Assembly: GCA_964550985.1 (NCBI GenBank)
Contig: CAZKBM010000002.1
Span: 1-64,000 of the forward strand
Direction of reading: 5' to 3'
Origin: JAAYCI01 sp964550985
GTDB taxonomy: Bacteria; Bacillota; Clostridia; Oscillospirales; Ruminococcaceae
DNA length: 64,000 bases
The notes beneath the pieces are model-generated. The model ran no database searches. It was given only the letters and a program-made list of their open reading frames with translations, and was not told the origin of the DNA. Shown one piece after another: positions 49,970 through 58,676 of this stretch. A program made the translations under genes and the position numbers. The first letter of the stretch is position 1. Each line of letters starts with the position of its first letter.

Positions 49970-50809
49970 CTACTGGTTTTTCTTTTTGTATTGCTGGGGC
50001 GAAATGCCATATTCCTTGGTAAACGCCCGGTAAAAGCCCGCGTAATCTCCAAATCCACAGCGCTGGTACGCCTCTTTTACGGGCACGCCGTTCAGCATGG
50101 CCTCCCGCCCAATTTGCAGGCGGCGCAAAAGTACATAGTGGTATAGCGAGGTGCCCATCTGCTTTTTAAAGCTGTGCGCCAAATGCGAGGGGCTGTAGCC
50201 AAACTGTTCGGCCAGGCCCTCCACGGTAAGCGCCTGGGTGCAGTTTTGGTGGATATTTGTGAGCACGGGGGAAAGCCGATTTTGGATACCGGCCAAAAGC
50301 ACCTCTTTATCCAAAGTTTTTACCACGCGGTTTATCTGCACCACAAGGGCGCTTAGCATGGCTTTTGTGGAAAGTTCCGAGTTCAGCTTATCGCCCCGGC
50401 ACTCGGCCACCACAGTTTCAAAACCGCCTTCCAGCCCCAAAAACATCTCCTCGGGCAGGCGCAATAGGTAGCGCCCCTCGCCACTGGCGCGGGTAAAGGC
50501 ATAGTCGGCGTTATCATCCTGCAATTTTAAAAAGGTGAGGAAGCGGCGGGTCATCCAAATGCCGTGGCGCTGGAAGGGGCAGCCGCGTTGTTTCAGGCTG
50601 GCGCCCACCATCATCCCCGCGGGTATCAGCAAAATATCCCCCGCGCGCAGCTTATAGCACTGGTCTTCCACCCAGTAATCCGCCCCGCCCTCTGTCACGC
50701 AAAGAATCTCATACACCTCCCGCATACTGGAAGGTATCTGCCCCGCAGCTTCGTCCCGTGAGGTGCCCGCTTCGTAGTCTTGCTTTCGCAGCAGCATGGC
50801 CCCTGCCAT
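49970..50809 (-). CDS. AraC-family transcriptional regulator
   Basis: 279 aa. An N-terminal cupin-like sensor domain (LRAGDILLIPAGMMVG) and C-terminal double HTH (ALTVEGLAEQFGYSPSHLAHSFKKQMG, then GVPVKEAYQRCGFGDYAGFYRAFTKEYGISPQQY). This architecture usually senses sugars or related metabolites. ATG 50809 follows AGGAGGCGG; the frame extends to 50827. Its targets are unclear as no sugar-catabolism gene adjoins it. Confidence 0.9.
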   Translation of the reverse strand: MAGAMLLRKQDYEAGTSRDEAAGQIPSSMREVYEILCVTEGGADYWVEDQCYKLRAGDILLIPAGMMVGASLKQRGCPFQRHGIWMTRRFLTFLKLQDDNADYAFTRASGEGRYLLRLPEEMFLGLEGGFETVVAECRGDKLNSELSTKAMLSALVVQINRVVKTLDKEVLLAGIQNRLSPVLTNIHQNCTQALTVEGLAEQFGYSPSHLAHSFKKQMGTSLYHYVLLRRLQIGREAMLNGVPVKEAYQRCGFGDYAGFYRAFTKEYGISPQQYKKKNQ

Positions 50810-51093
50810 CAAACCGCCTCCTAACAAAATATTTCACAAAAGGCTATGGGCGCCACCCAAGTTGTACCGCACCTGGGCCGCAACACATACATATCATGTG
50901 AACCTTGCCCATATCCAGGGTTTTTCGCTCAGTTGTACTATTATACCGCCCCTGTACGGTTATTGCAAGATATTGCCCTACAAAAACCGCAGGTTTCTTT
51001 TCCTCTGTTCTTTCACAAAACCACAGTAGGCTTTACGTAATTAACAAGATTTAACTATAGTAACTCATTACTGGCTGTTAATTTTGTCTTATT

Positions 51094-52518
51094 TTAGTTT
51101 TCAGCAGTTTTTTTGCCCCCACGCCGTTTTTGCAGTACTTGCCGCACGCCACGCAGCAAAGGCGCAAAATTTAAGGCCCCCAACAATAGCAGCAGTATGC
51201 CCGCCCACAGCCACCACAGCGGCAGTTCATACAATAAAACAGCCACCATAATAAACAGAATCACCGAACCTAGGCACAGCCGCAGCGGCTGGAAGTTGAT
51301 ATGGATGAGATGGCGTGTATTGGCACAGCGAACAATAAAAACCAAAACATAACTTAAAAAAGTTGCAAAAGCCGCGCCATTTGGCCCCCAGCGCGGAATA
51401 AGCAGGGCGTTGAGGGCAATGTTGGCCGCCGCCCCCACCATAATGGTAACCAGAGAGAGCATCGACTTTTTTTCCACCATATAAACACTGTTTAAAAAGG
51501 CCACAAAGCTGGAAAATACCGCCGCCAAAATGAGGATGGGCACATAGCGCCAGGCCTCGGAAAAAGAGGGGGCCACCAGCAGTTGCATAACCCACCGGCA
51601 GGCAAAAATAAGCCCGCCGCCCGCCAGCAAGGTGATGCTGAGCACCGCGCTAAACACCTGGGAAAAGAACCGTTCTCGTTTTGGGCCCTGCCCGTCGGTT
51701 ACGGCCGAGAGCTGCCAGGCCTCAGTAAATATGGTTGACATGATAGAGACAATGGTGGGGATTTTATAGGCCGCCGCATACAGGCCGTTTTCGGCCGGGC
51801 CCCAGATATAGGAGATAAAGTAGCGGTCGCTGGCATTGGTAACCCACCAAAACATCAAAGCCGGCACCAGCGGCAGCGAATAGCGCAGCATCTGCTTGTA
51901 CAGGCTAAAATCCAGCCCTTTAAAGCGGATGAAATGCCAAAGCCTTGCCACCAGCGAGAGAAAAATCACACTCAGCGCGTCGGCGCAGATGATGGAGAGC
52001 AGGTAGCCGGTGGTGCCCATCCTCCACACCACTAAAAACAGCAGGTTAAAGCCCAGGGTAAACGCCGTGGAGAGGATGCCGTCTAAGGCGTACAGCCGGG
52101 TGTACAGTTTTGCGCGCACAAATTGGCAGCACAGGGTGCGCAGGCAGGAAATGAGCACATACACGTACAAAAGCAGCACATTGCCCTGTAAAAGCGAAAC
52201 TTGCCCAATGAGGGGGATAAAGGCCAAAAGCACGGCAAAACCCATGCCAATGGCCAATAGTCCCCCGCTAAAAACGTCTTTTTTATCAATTCCCTTTTCC
52301 AGCCCAAAGCGTATCACCGCGTTGGATATACCCAAGCTAACCAGCGGTATAAGCAAGTTGGAACTGGCCACCACCAAATCCACAATGCCAAAACTATCGG
52401 CACTGAGGTAGCTGGTGTATAGCCTGGTTAGCAAAAAGCTCAGTACCTTGCTGGAAAAGGTGCTGGCCGCGAATAATGCCGTATTAGAAAGTAGCCGGGT
52501 ATACTTGTTTTTTCCCAC
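51094..52518 (-). CDS. polysaccharide flippase (Wzx/RfbX-like, MATE/MOP superfamily)
   Basis: 474 aa with 12-14 spans. The N-terminal FAASTFSSKVLSFLLTRLYT and SAVTDGQGPKRERFFSQVFS segments fit lipid-linked oligosaccharide or O-unit flippases of the Wzx type. No glycosyltransferases adjoin it, which is unusual since such genes commonly occur in capsule or EPS clusters. It could instead serve teichoic acid or lipid II translocation. The start MGKNKYTRLL at 52518 has only a weak SD. Confidence 0.85.
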   Translation of the reverse strand: MGKNKYTRLLSNTALFAASTFSSKVLSFLLTRLYTSYLSADSFGIVDLVVASSNLLIPLVSLGISNAVIRFGLEKGIDKKDVFSGGLLAIGMGFAVLLAFIPLIGQVSLLQGNVLLLYVYVLISCLRTLCCQFVRAKLYTRLYALDGILSTAFTLGFNLLFLVVWRMGTTGYLLSIICADALSVIFLSLVARLWHFIRFKGLDFSLYKQMLRYSLPLVPALMFWWVTNASDRYFISYIWGPAENGLYAAAYKIPTIVSIMSTIFTEAWQLSAVTDGQGPKRERFFSQVFSAVLSITLLAGGGLIFACRWVMQLLVAPSFSEAWRYVPILILAAVFSSFVAFLNSVYMVEKKSMLSLVTIMVGAAANIALNALLIPRWGPNGAAFATFLSYVLVFIVRCANTRHLIHINFQPLRLCLGSVILFIMVAVLLYELPLWWLWAGILLLLLGALNFAPLLRGVRQVLQKRRGGKKTAEN

Positions 52519-52589
52519 GCTTTACGCCGCCAGAGGGCCTTACTTGAATACGCCGCCCCGTTTTGCCAAACCGGGCCGGCCATTGGCCC

Positions 52590-53132
52590 CTATCCCTTCA
52601 ACAGTTTTCTTCGCTCTTTGTAGTCCGGCATCAGCCGGGCCATCTCGGCATGAAAGCCCGCCCCGTGGTTGGGGTGCAAAAAATGCACGTATTCGTGCAG
52701 CACCACATATTCCAGCGCCGGGCGGGGGCGTTCGGCCAGGCGCTTGTTCAGCGTTATCCGCCGCTTTGCCATATGGCAGCTTCCCCAGCGGCTTTTCATC
52801 TCCCGCACCCGTATCTCAGGTTTTTGGGGCAATATCCCCGCAAACAGGGGGTAAATTTGGTCGCTTACCGCGGTAAACAGCCGCCGGCACTCCTCGTCTG
52901 TATACCGGCAGGGGCCTTCGGCGGGGCGGTTTTGCATCTGCCCGCAGGTGCGTAGCACCCAAGGGGCCTTTTGCAGCAAAAAGCCCTCTATCTCCCGTTT
53001 GGGCATCCGCAGGGGTGCGCTTACAGCCACACTGCCATCGGGCCGAATGCGCACATTCAGGTTTTTTACCCGTTTTCGGCAAAAGCTATAGCGCAGTTCC
53101 CCATAGGGGGTGGTCAGTTTTTCCTCGTCCAT
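52590..53132 (-). CDS. YgjP-like M48-type metallopeptidase
   Basis: 180 aa. The zinc motif HEYVH is followed by the third ligand region HPNHGAGFHAEMARLMPDY; the N-terminal beta-strands (YGELRYSFCRKRVKNLNVRI) and the SRWGSCHMAKRRITLNKRL segment are typical of the YgjP/DUF45 family. The biological role is unknown; some members are linked to DNA repair or phosphohydrolysis. It is about 58 bp upstream (minus) of a GC-rich hairpin and the rubredoxin gene. Confidence 0.88.
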   Translation of the reverse strand: MDEEKLTTPYGELRYSFCRKRVKNLNVRIRPDGSVAVSAPLRMPKREIEGFLLQKAPWVLRTCGQMQNRPAEGPCRYTDEECRRLFTAVSDQIYPLFAGILPQKPEIRVREMKSRWGSCHMAKRRITLNKRLAERPRPALEYVVLHEYVHFLHPNHGAGFHAEMARLMPDYKERRKLLKG

Positions 53133-53148
53133 GCCTCTCCAAAACCCA

Positions 53149-53177
53149 GCCGCAGGCAGGTTACCCCGCCTGCGGCC
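53149..53177 (-). terminator. GC-rich hairpin after the rubredoxin gene
   Basis: CCGCAGGC and GCCTGCGG form an eight-base stem; the T-run on the minus side is poor (TGGGTTTTGG), so termination may be partial. Confidence 0.45.
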
Positions 53178-53189
53178 GCATTTGCAAAA

Positions 53190-53306
53190 CTAGTCGGTCA
53201 CTTCTTCAAAGTTTTCATCGCCACTGGCACCACATACGGGGCAGGGGTCGGGGTGGGTTTCACCTTCAAAAACTTCACCACAAACAATACAGCGCCACTT
53301 TTTCAT
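53190..53306 (-). CDS. short rubredoxin-like protein
   Basis: 38 aa, one of the smallest rubredoxin-type proteins possible: the two CxxC knuckles are CIVCGEVFEGE and CPVCGASGD, which bind one iron or zinc. ATG 53306 follows GGAGG (TGGAGGTTATCCC). It resembles the C-terminal rubredoxin domain of rubrerythrin as a stand-alone unit. It probably hands electrons to the flavodiiron protein encoded 160 bp away on the same strand (inference). Confidence 0.88.
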   Translation of the reverse strand: MKKWRCIVCGEVFEGETHPDPCPVCGASGDENFEEVTD

Positions 53307-53469
53307 AGGGATAACCTCCATTATATAATGTGAGCGGCAGACCAAGAAAGGTTTGCCACTGCGGAACCCGGTATAAAACACTGCACAGGGGGCAGAACTT
53401 TGGGGCAGGCGGCAGGCGCTGCCCTGCCCTGCCCGCACAGGGGCCTTGCCCTGTCGGTTGCAGTGCGTT

Positions 53470-54672
53470 TTAGGCCTCAAGCATGGCCTTTGCAAAATCG
53501 CGGCCAAATTTTTGCGCCTCGGCCAAATCCTCTTCACTGGGTTTTAATCGTACCCGCAGGCTGGGCAGAGGTAAATTCATATGCAGCTGGTCCAGCCGGG
53601 AGGCTATGTTGTGCACGGCCTCACCGCTCCACCCGTAGCTGCCAAAGGCCCCGGCAAACTTGCTGCGGTGTATCACGGGGTTTAGCCCCAGCATAGCCTC
53701 ATACACCGGCGGCAAAGCGTCGCCTACCAGGGTGGGGCTACCCAGCAAAATGCCGTCGGCGGCTTCCACCGCTGCCTGGGCCGCCTTCATGTCATCCGTT
53801 ACAAGGTCAAAAAGCCTTACCTGCTTTACTCCGCCCGCACGCAGGCCCTGTTCAATTTCGCGGGCCAGGGTGGCCGTATAACCGTAGGCGCTCACATATA
53901 CAATCGCCACCGTTTTTTCGGTTTTGGGCGCGGGGCGGCTCCAGTCTCGGTACATTTGAATGTAGGCGGGGATATCGGCACGCAGCACCGGCCCGTGGCC
54001 ATTGCCGATAAATTCTATGGGCAGGCCTTCCATTTTATCCAGCGCACGGCCCACATGGGGTATTTTATACGGCCCCATGATATTGTCAAAATAATACTTA
54101 TATGCCTCCAAAAAAATAGAGGCGTCGCCCATTTTATCATTGAACACCCGTTCATCGGCATAGTGGCAGCCGAACATGTCGCAGCTAAACAGGGCCTTCA
54201 ATTCGGGGATATAGCTGAACTGGGTATCGGGCCAGTGCAGCATGGGGGTGCTGAAAAATTTCAGGGTCAGGCCCCCAAGGTCAATCTCATCTTTTTCGGT
54301 CACCACCCGGTGGGGGAACTCCCGGTTTAAAATTTCACCCAAAAAGGTCATGGCTGTGCCAGAGCCCAGCACCGTGGCGCGGGAGGCCAGCTCCAAAAGC
54401 CGCTCCATACAGCCGGAGTGGTCGGGCTCGGTATGGTTACAAACAATATAGTCGATATCGGCAGGCTCACACACCTCGCGGATGTTGGCCAAAAATTCCT
54501 CGCAAAATTTATCTTTCACCGCCTCAAACAGCACGGTTTTGTTTTCGCCCTTAACCAAAAAAGAGTTGTATGTCGTTCCGTCTTTGGTCTCCATAATGAT
54601 GTCAAACACCCGCAGGTTTTTGTCCATCACACCCACCGACCAAATTTTATCTTTTGCCAAAATTGCGCTCAT
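53470..54672 (-). CDS. A-type flavodiiron protein (O2/NO reductase)
   Basis: 400 aa. The metallo-beta-lactamase domain carries the diiron ligands in CNHTEPDHSGCMERLL, the SCDMFGCHYAD segment and GHGPVLR; the C-terminal flavodoxin domain starts with VAIVYVSAYGYTATLA and has a SPTLVGDALPPVYEAM loop. It reduces O2 to water or NO to N2O and protects an anaerobe. The start MSAILAKDK at 54672 is preceded by AAAGGAGAAAC. The downstream rubredoxin is its likely partner. Confidence 0.95.
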   Translation of the reverse strand: MSAILAKDKIWSVGVMDKNLRVFDIIMETKDGTTYNSFLVKGENKTVLFEAVKDKFCEEFLANIREVCEPADIDYIVCNHTEPDHSGCMERLLELASRATVLGSGTAMTFLGEILNREFPHRVVTEKDEIDLGGLTLKFFSTPMLHWPDTQFSYIPELKALFSCDMFGCHYADERVFNDKMGDASIFLEAYKYYFDNIMGPYKIPHVGRALDKMEGLPIEFIGNGHGPVLRADIPAYIQMYRDWSRPAPKTEKTVAIVYVSAYGYTATLAREIEQGLRAGGVKQVRLFDLVTDDMKAAQAAVEAADGILLGSPTLVGDALPPVYEAMLGLNPVIHRSKFAGAFGSYGWSGEAVHNIASRLDQLHMNLPLPSLRVRLKPSEEDLAEAQKFGRDFAKAMLEA

Positions 54673-54717
54673 ACTTCTGTTTCTCCTTTATTCATTACAC
54701 TATCACTATAAACGGCC

Positions 54718-55302
54718 TTAACGGGGCGCCGCGGCGGCTAGGCTGTTTAGCTTCCAGGCCAGCCAGGCCAGGGCCACCGCCAGCATAAGGCGCAGCAAAA
54801 AACCCAGGGCCGAAAACACCAGTATCAAAGCGTACACTTGTACCGCAAAGTTCACCACCAAAACCATGGCCAGGGTAAGCAGGGGCGAAGCAATGGCATT
54901 TAAAACCAAAAACAGGCGAAAATAGCGTTTTGCGCGGCCCAGCTCAAAACTTTCCAGCAAGCGGCCAAATGGCCGGGCCAGCAGGATAAAAAACAAAAAC
55001 TCCAGCACATCACGTAAAAGCAAAAGAACGATGGCCACGCCCTCGGCCGCCACAAACAACTGCGCCGCGCTAAGCGCCAAAAGCCCCAGGCATAAAATGG
55101 CCCTCAGGCCCAGGCCTCCGCCAGGTTTTTCAATGGGGCGCACCCCGTTAAAAACCAGCAGCCAGCCCACGGGGTCCAGTAAAACATCAAACCCCGCCAC
55201 CCGTAAGCTAAAGGTGGCAAATACAAAACCGGCCAGCATAACAATTACCGCATTGCGGTATGCATAGGCTTTGGTTGCGGCTTCGGGCGTTAGCGTTGTC
55301 AT
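54718..55302 (-). CDS. polytopic membrane protein of unknown function
   Basis: 194 aa with about five spans (for example VIVMLAGFVFATFSL and LLDPVGWLLVFNGV). No family motif was recognised. The GGGGGA that could serve as SD lies in the terminal inverted repeat of element C, whose end is two bases upstream of the start codon. It is three to four genes away from helicase and flavodiiron genes and may have been placed behind the inserted element. Confidence 0.6.
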   Translation of the reverse strand: MTTLTPEAATKAYAYRNAVIVMLAGFVFATFSLRVAGFDVLLDPVGWLLVFNGVRPIEKPGGGLGLRAILCLGLLALSAAQLFVAAEGVAIVLLLLRDVLEFLFFILLARPFGRLLESFELGRAKRYFRLFLVLNAIASPLLTLAMVLVVNFAVQVYALILVFSALGFLLRLMLAVALAWLAWKLNSLAAAAPR

Positions 55303-55304
55303 CT

Positions 55305-55525
55305 TAGTAGTCCCCCAAGTCTAAACTATGACATGCAATGCGGCGTCTTATTCCGCCCTGCTGCGTCGTCCATCTCGCGCTAAGTGCCGCCCTTGGCGGT
55401 TGCGCTCGAAACAGGCCTGCGGGCCTAGTCAATCACAATAGCTACGGCTATTGCGGGGTCGTCCTCCTTGCTGTGCGAAATATTACTTGCATGCCATGCC
55501 TTAGTTTAGTCTTGGTGAACTACTA
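55305..55525 (-). repeat. dispersed element C (221 bp) with terminal inverted repeats, MITE-like
   Basis: Both ends carry a 24-bp terminal inverted repeat with three mismatches: TAGTAGTCCCCCAAG... at 55305-55328, and its partner at 55502-55525. The core (55365-55432) resembles the core of repeat B (GCGCTAAGTGCC, GGTTGCGCTCGAAAC, GCCTAGTCA). Its right end supplies the TAG stop codon of the adjacent helicase gene, and its left end supplies the SD of the membrane-protein gene. No transposase is encoded. Confidence 0.8.
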
Positions 55526-57325
55526 GTGGTCCTTTAAATAGTCTTCAAAACTGGCGTATTTTGCCTCGCCCTGCCCGGCCGAAGCACGGATGAGACGGAG
55601 GGAATCATCCTTTTCCAATTCCTCATCGCTAAACTGAAACACCCCGTTTTTATCCTTGGGAATTTCCAAGGGGGGGCGCTGCGCCTCCACCTCGTTTTGG
55701 GGGTTGTTCTTTTCGGTTTTGCCTGTGCGGCGTGTCGTGCGGCGGCGTCCCTTGCTCATTTGGCTTTCTCCTTCGTCCGGCCCCGCGCCCCCGCCTTTTT
55801 CCGGGGGAGTTTTGGGCAGGTTGCTCCAAACAGGGGGGCGGGTAACAATGGTTTGCCCTGCATACTGTTCTGGCTGGGCGCCCGCCTGCCGGGGCAAACC
55901 GCCCCGCCCGCCGCCGGTTTTGGCCTCTGGCTTTGCGCGCGGCTCACCGCGGCGCATTCCCTCTGCCTGTGTACGGCTTTTTGGCCCCCCCTGCTTTTGT
56001 TCCCTTTGTGCGGCCCGGCTCTCTAGTTTCTTTGGTTCCTTGCTGTTTTCCTGCGCCTTACTCTCCTGCTGCCTGCCCTCCCGCTTTTTGGGGGGCTGCG
56101 GCGGGGTTTTTGCCTTTTCCCGCCCGGGCTGTTTTTCCTGCATTTTATGGGTCACTTTTTCGCTCACCTTTTCGGCCAGGCTCGCCTCGCCCTTAAGCGG
56201 CCAGGCGTGGCCCGTCACCTCCGGCACCCGAAAGCCAATCAATTTCTCTATATCGGCAAGGTAGGGCAGCTCCTCTTCCATGCAAAAGCTTACGGCCACC
56301 CCGCCCCGGCCCGCGCGCCCCGTGCGGCCTATGCGGTGCACATAGGTCTCGGGTATATTGGGCAGGTCGTAGTTAAACACGTGCGAAAGTTCGCTAATAT
56401 CCAGCCCGCGGGCGGCGATATCGGTGGCCACAAGCACCCTTACACGGCCATCTTTTAGGCGGGCCAGCGCATCTTGGCGGGCGTTTTGGCTCTTGTTACC
56501 GTGTATGGCCTTGGCCTGTACACCCGCCCGGCCCAGTTCACGCACCACACGGTCGGCCCCGTGTTTTGTGCGGGTGAAAACCAGGGCGCTTTTGGCGTTT
56601 TCCTTTTGCAAAAGGTGTGCCAGCAGGTGCTTTTTGTTCCCTTTATCCACCTTGTACAGGCGCTGCTCAATGCGCTCCACCGTGCTGGAAACCGGCGTTA
56701 CGGCCACCTTGATGGGGCTGTGCAAAAGCTTGTCGGCCAAATCGGAAATCTCTTTTGGCATGGTGGCGGAAAAAAGCAGAGTTTGCCTCTTTTTAGGAAT
56801 AACCTTGATCACTTTTTTCACATCCTGCACAAAACCCATGTCCAGCATCCGGTCGGCTTCGTCCAGCACAAAAATTTCCAGCGCGCTTAAAACCACATGC
56901 CCCTGCTGCATCAAATCCAGCAGGCGGCCGGGCGTGGCCACCAAAATATCCACCCCCTGCTTTAGGGCCTGTACCTGGGGGGCCTGCCCCACCCCGCCAA
57001 ATATCACCGTACAGCGCAGGGGCAGGTATTTGCCGTAGGCCTTAAAACTCTCTTCAATTTGCAGGGCCAACTCCCGCGTGGGGGTAAGCACCAGCGCCCG
57101 AATGGGCCGTTTTTTTCCGGTGGGCTGGGGCTGGGCCAGCCTTTGTAGGATGGGCAGGGCAAAAGCGGCGGTTTTTCCCGTGCCGGTTTGGGCGCAGCCC
57201 AACAGGTCTTTGCCCGCCAGTACGGGGGGGATGGCCTTTTCTTGAATGGGGCTGGGCACCTTGTAGCCGGCGTCCTCCACGGCTTTTAGTATGGGCTGGG
57301 ATAAACTTAAGTTCATAAATTTCAT
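55523..57325 (-). CDS. DEAD-box RNA helicase with long basic C-terminal tail
   Basis: 600 aa. The helicase core has GCAQTGTGKT, PTRELALQIEESFK, DEADRMLDMGFVQD, LLFSATMPKE and HRIGRTGRAGRGG. After residue ~370 comes a 200-residue low-complexity tail rich in Lys, Arg, Pro, Gln and Gly, of a kind that tethers helicases to RNA or ribosomes, and a short acidic end. The start is ATG 57325 (a TTG lies one codon before). The leader contains a strong hairpin (AGGGCCTT/AAGGCCCT, 57388-57412). The stop codon lies within element C. Confidence 0.9.
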   Translation of the reverse strand: MKFMNLSLSQPILKAVEDAGYKVPSPIQEKAIPPVLAGKDLLGCAQTGTGKTAAFALPILQRLAQPQPTGKKRPIRALVLTPTRELALQIEESFKAYGKYLPLRCTVIFGGVGQAPQVQALKQGVDILVATPGRLLDLMQQGHVVLSALEIFVLDEADRMLDMGFVQDVKKVIKVIPKKRQTLLFSATMPKEISDLADKLLHSPIKVAVTPVSSTVERIEQRLYKVDKGNKKHLLAHLLQKENAKSALVFTRTKHGADRVVRELGRAGVQAKAIHGNKSQNARQDALARLKDGRVRVLVATDIAARGLDISELSHVFNYDLPNIPETYVHRIGRTGRAGRGGVAVSFCMEEELPYLADIEKLIGFRVPEVTGHAWPLKGEASLAEKVSEKVTHKMQEKQPGREKAKTPPQPPKKREGRQQESKAQENSKEPKKLESRAAQREQKQGGPKSRTQAEGMRRGEPRAKPEAKTGGGRGGLPRQAGAQPEQYAGQTIVTRPPVWSNLPKTPPEKGGGAGPDEGESQMSKGRRRTTRRTGKTEKNNPQNEVEAQRPPLEIPKDKNGVFQFSDEELEKDDSLRLIRASAGQGEAKYASFEDYLKDH

Positions 57326-57387
57326 CAAAATCGCGTTCTCTCACTCTTTCTATGGGTTGCTTCCCGTATTGTAGGTTTGCTTGCAAC

Positions 57388-57412
57388 AGGGCCTTGCTCC
57401 ATCAAAGGCCCT
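57388..57412 (-). promoter_or_regulatory. leader hairpin of the long DEAD-box helicase
   Basis: AGGGCCTT (57388-57395) and AAGGCCCT (57405-57412) form an eight-base stem about 60 nt upstream of the start codon. A TACAAT -10-like box lies further upstream near 57465, without a good -35. The region 57329-57588 otherwise holds no gene. Confidence 0.45.
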
Positions 57413-57588
57413 ATTCCGCTGCCTTTTTGTGGATACACCCTTCTTTTCCGTACCAATTATTGTATCACATAACAAAGCAAAAGAAAACCGAAACGGCGGC
57501 CCTTTGCCCGCCAAAGCTATTTTTGCACATCATCTGCGCACGATGTATAAATTTATGCTGATTTGTGAAGCCTTCGTCCTCCATTTTT

Positions 57589-58296
57589 TTATTGGAAAAG
57601 CCGATTGAGAACGCTATCCACCGCAAGGCGGCGGGGATATTCACTGATTTCCAAAAGGCTGTGCGCGTCTGAGGAGGTCAAAATCTCTCTGCCCTTGGGC
57701 AACCTGCCTGCGGCCAGCAGTTTTTCCAAACTGTGCTCGGGCCGTTTCACCTCAAAAGCCGCAAAGGGCAAATCTTCGGGGGCAAAACCCAGCACCGAAA
57801 GCAAACTCGTGGTCTCTTTATCCACATGGGCGGGCACACACAGCCCCCCCAGGCTTTCGCACAGGGTTTTTACGGCGTATATATCCAGCCCGGTCGCGGC
57901 GCTCAGCAGTTTTTGGGGTCTGCTCACAATTTCATCGTTCTCGTCCATCACAAGCTGCTCGCCCCAAATGTCCCGGTTATAGGGCTGGGCGGGCAGGCTG
58001 CCATACAAAACTTCCCCCATGGCAAGCGCGGCCTCCACCTTGCCAAAATAGCACAGCAGGTGAATCTCCTCGGCGCTTGTCACCTCAATACCCGGCAAAA
58101 GCCGCAGGCCGTAGGCCTTGCAGGCCAGCTGGGCGGCAGGCAGGTTTAGGGCGGCGTTATGGTCGGTTATGGCAAGCAGTTCTGCCCCCTGCAATTTGGC
58201 AAAGCCCGCTATGCTGGTAGGGGTCATCTCGTTTTCGGCGCAGGGCGAAAGGCAGGAGTGTATGTGTAAATCATAGCGGGGGCCACAGCCGCCCAT
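57589..58296 (-). CDS. PHP-domain phosphoesterase-like protein
   Basis: 235 aa. Metal-binding PHP motifs are visible: YDLHIHSCLSPC at the N-terminus, LAITDHNAALN, a GIEVTSAEEIHLLCYF segment and ILTSSDAHSLLEI near the C-terminus. PHP proteins are polymerase-associated phosphoesterases or stand-alone phosphatases. In this operon type it is regularly the last gene behind DRTGG- and hydrogenase-like genes. It is one base from the preceding DRTGG gene. Confidence 0.88.
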   Translation of the reverse strand: MGGCGPRYDLHIHSCLSPCAENEMTPTSIAGFAKLQGAELLAITDHNAALNLPAAQLACKAYGLRLLPGIEVTSAEEIHLLCYFGKVEAALAMGEVLYGSLPAQPYNRDIWGEQLVMDENDEIVSRPQKLLSAATGLDIYAVKTLCESLGGLCVPAHVDKETTSLLSVLGFAPEDLPFAAFEVKRPEHSLEKLLAAGRLPKGREILTSSDAHSLLEISEYPRRLAVDSVLNRLFQ

Positions 58297-58297
58297 T

Positions 58298-58630
58298 TTA
58301 CAAAAACCCGCCCGCTTTGGCTATGGCCACCCCCGCCTCAAACGAGGAAAGAGAGGTTTTTACAATGTTGATCCCCTCATTTTTGGCCCGTTCGGCGGCG
58401 TTTGCGTCAAGCCCGGCCCCCTCGCACAGCACCACCGCCGCCACCGAAGCAAGGCTTGCCACGGCCACGGCGTTTACGTTGCCCATCACGGTGCACCATG
58501 CGCAGCCCTCAGGCGCTTTGCCCATGGCCCAACTCAAAAGGTCGGCGCAGTATACACCGGTAATCTCGGCCTCTTCGGCACACACCCCGGTGGTAAAACC
58601 CGGCAGGGTGTGCAATTCTCCCGTCATCAT
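58298..58630 (-). CDS. DRTGG-like domain protein (second copy)
   Basis: 110 aa. Alternating small hydrophobic strands (GVYCADLLSWAMG, CTVMGNVNAVAVASL, AVVLCEGAGLDANA) resemble the DRTGG domain, as in the protein at 60424. It begins ATGATG behind GGAAGAAG. The presence of two such small domains either side of the hydrogenase-like gene is a hallmark of this cluster. The function is unknown; DRTGG domains often bind nucleotide-like ligands or regulate partners. Confidence 0.75.
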   Translation of the reverse strand: MMTGELHTLPGFTTGVCAEEAEITGVYCADLLSWAMGKAPEGCAWCTVMGNVNAVAVASLASVAAVVLCEGAGLDANAAERAKNEGINIVKTSLSSFEAGVAIAKAGGFL

Positions 58631-58676
58631 GGCTTCTTCCTACCCTCCAGCCCCACCCTGCCAAAACAGGCCGGGG

